Source of the DNA: Rhizobacter sp.
Lineage (GTDB): Bacteria; Pseudomonadota; Gammaproteobacteria; Burkholderiales; Burkholderiaceae_C
Assembly (NCBI GenBank): GCA_025351675.1
Contig: JANXVK010000189.1
Location: forward strand, 1-6,011
Direction: 5' to 3'
DNA length: 6,011 nucleotides
Each line of letters starts with the position of its first letter. Positions within the stretch are counted from its first letter, which is position 1. The translations under genes and the position numbers were made by a program. Under the pieces are notes generated by a model. The model had not been told where the DNA came from, made no database searches, and saw only the letters and a program-made list of their open reading frames with translations. Positions 5,319 to 6,011 of this stretch are shown piece after piece.

Positions 5319-6011
5319 ACGAAGCCGAGATTGCGCTGGCTGACGTTCCAGTTGACGAGGTTCGGCAACACGGTCAACAAAGAGGTGTCGCTGATGCCGA
5401 ACCACTTGCCGAGCGTGGCCGCGTACTGATCGACCGAGGTGCTCGGCAGCAGCCGGCCCTGGCCGACATCGTCGGGCCCGTTGTTCGCGACCGCCGGCGC
5501 GGTGCCGTAGAAGCGCCCGCCGTTGACCGCGCCGCCGAGCATGAAGTGCATGCTGCCCCAACCGTGGTCGGAGCCGTCGTTGCCGGTGGCGGTGCGGCCG
5601 AAGTCGGAGGCGGTGAATGCCGTCACCTGGTTGGCGACGCCGAGCTCGACCGTCGCCTTGTAGAACGCGCTCATCGCGTCGGCCACCGTCGTCAGCAGCC
5701 CGGGGTGGATCGTGGCCAGGCCGTCGTGGTTGTCGAAACCGCCGATCGAGACGAGGAAGACCTGCCGCTTCGCGCCGATCGCGTCGGCGTTCGAGATCAT
5801 CCGCGCGACAAGCTTGAGCTGATCGGCCAGCGCGTTGCCGGCCGGGAATACGGTGTTGATCGTCGGTGCCGCGGCGAGTGCGGTGGTGAGCTGGCTGCCG
5901 GCGTCGAGCGAGCGCGCCATGACGCGGTTGTATTCGTTCTCGAACACATCCGTGCGGCTCGCGGTCACGAGCGTCTTCAGCGCGGCCGAGCAGGCCGTCG
6001 AGCCGAACAGC
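5315..6011 (-). CDS. DUF1501 family protein, C-terminal half (5' end beyond window)
   Basis: The minus frame is open from the right edge to TAA at 5317-5315. It encodes the last 231 residues of a family whose members are usually about 400-490 long. DUF1501 proteins belong structurally to the alkaline phosphatase/sulfatase superfamily, are commonly Tat-exported, and have no firmly assigned substrate. Visible hallmarks are SIGGFDNH (the usual GGFDTH motif, with Asn for Thr), DFGRT, then DHGWG followed by MLGGAVNGGRFYG, and a late VDQYAATLGKWFG. The Asp and His of GGFDNH and of DHGWG are candidate metal ligands by analogy with the superfamily. The ATG/GTG codons inside the window are internal, since the frame continues with family-like sequence to the edge. 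In many genomes a DUF1800 gene sits next to the DUF1501 gene; any such partner would be to the right of the window. It ends tail to tail with cbpM. Confidence 0.9.
   Translation of the reverse strand, partial: LFGSTACSAALKTLVTASRTDVFENEYNRVMARSLDAGSQLTTALAAAPTINTVFPAGNALADQLKLVARMISNADAIGAKRQVFLVSIGGFDNHDGLATIHPGLLTTVADAMSAFYKATVELGVANQVTAFTASDFGRTATGNDGSDHGWGSMHFMLGGAVNGGRFYGTAPAVANNGPDDVGQGRLLPSTSVDQYAATLGKWFGISDTSLLTVLPNLVNWNVSQRNLGFV

Overview
This is a GC-rich window (roughly two-thirds G+C, judged by eye) with strong GC3 codon bias. Its ApaG, Rpe, Gcr-like and CbpA/CbpM sequences look like those of Betaproteobacteria, most likely order Burkholderiales. The lineage call is inferred from protein resemblance and not from a search. 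Almost every base is coding. I see no rRNA, tRNA, CRISPR array, insertion sequence or phage gene.

Layout. Positions 1-1788 (minus) hold most of a large membrane protein of the family usually labelled 'site-specific recombinase Gcr'. Its C-terminus lies beyond the left edge. Its start codon overlaps the stop of apaG (1788-2162, minus). A 77-bp divergent intergenic region (2163-2239) then separates apaG from rpe (2240-2923, plus). It contains a perfect 10-bp inverted repeat whose two arms overlap candidate -10 elements for the two directions. Downstream of rpe on the plus strand come a histidine-rich cation diffusion facilitator (2985-4001), the class B DnaJ co-chaperone cbpA (4021-5016) and its modulator cbpM (5022-5318). 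cbpM collides end to end with a minus-strand DUF1501 gene (5315-6011), whose 5' part is beyond the right edge. The two stop codons share bases.

How the genes fit together. rpe is central carbon metabolism (pentose phosphate pathway or Calvin cycle). The CDF gene exports divalent metal, most probably zinc. cbpA/cbpM is a well-known co-chaperone and inhibitor pair. Spacings of 61, 19 and 5 nt make a rpe-CDF-cbpA-cbpM transcription unit plausible. The CDF gene is the only link between sugar metabolism and proteostasis, so the grouping may be simple tight packing. apaG and the gcr-like gene form a second, translationally coupled pair reading the other way.

I did not find a convincing new multi-gene system. 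The items most worth a second look are the symmetric divergent promoter region with possible leaderless apaG, the doubtful 'recombinase' label on a membrane protein, and the unusual gene neighbourhood of rpe.
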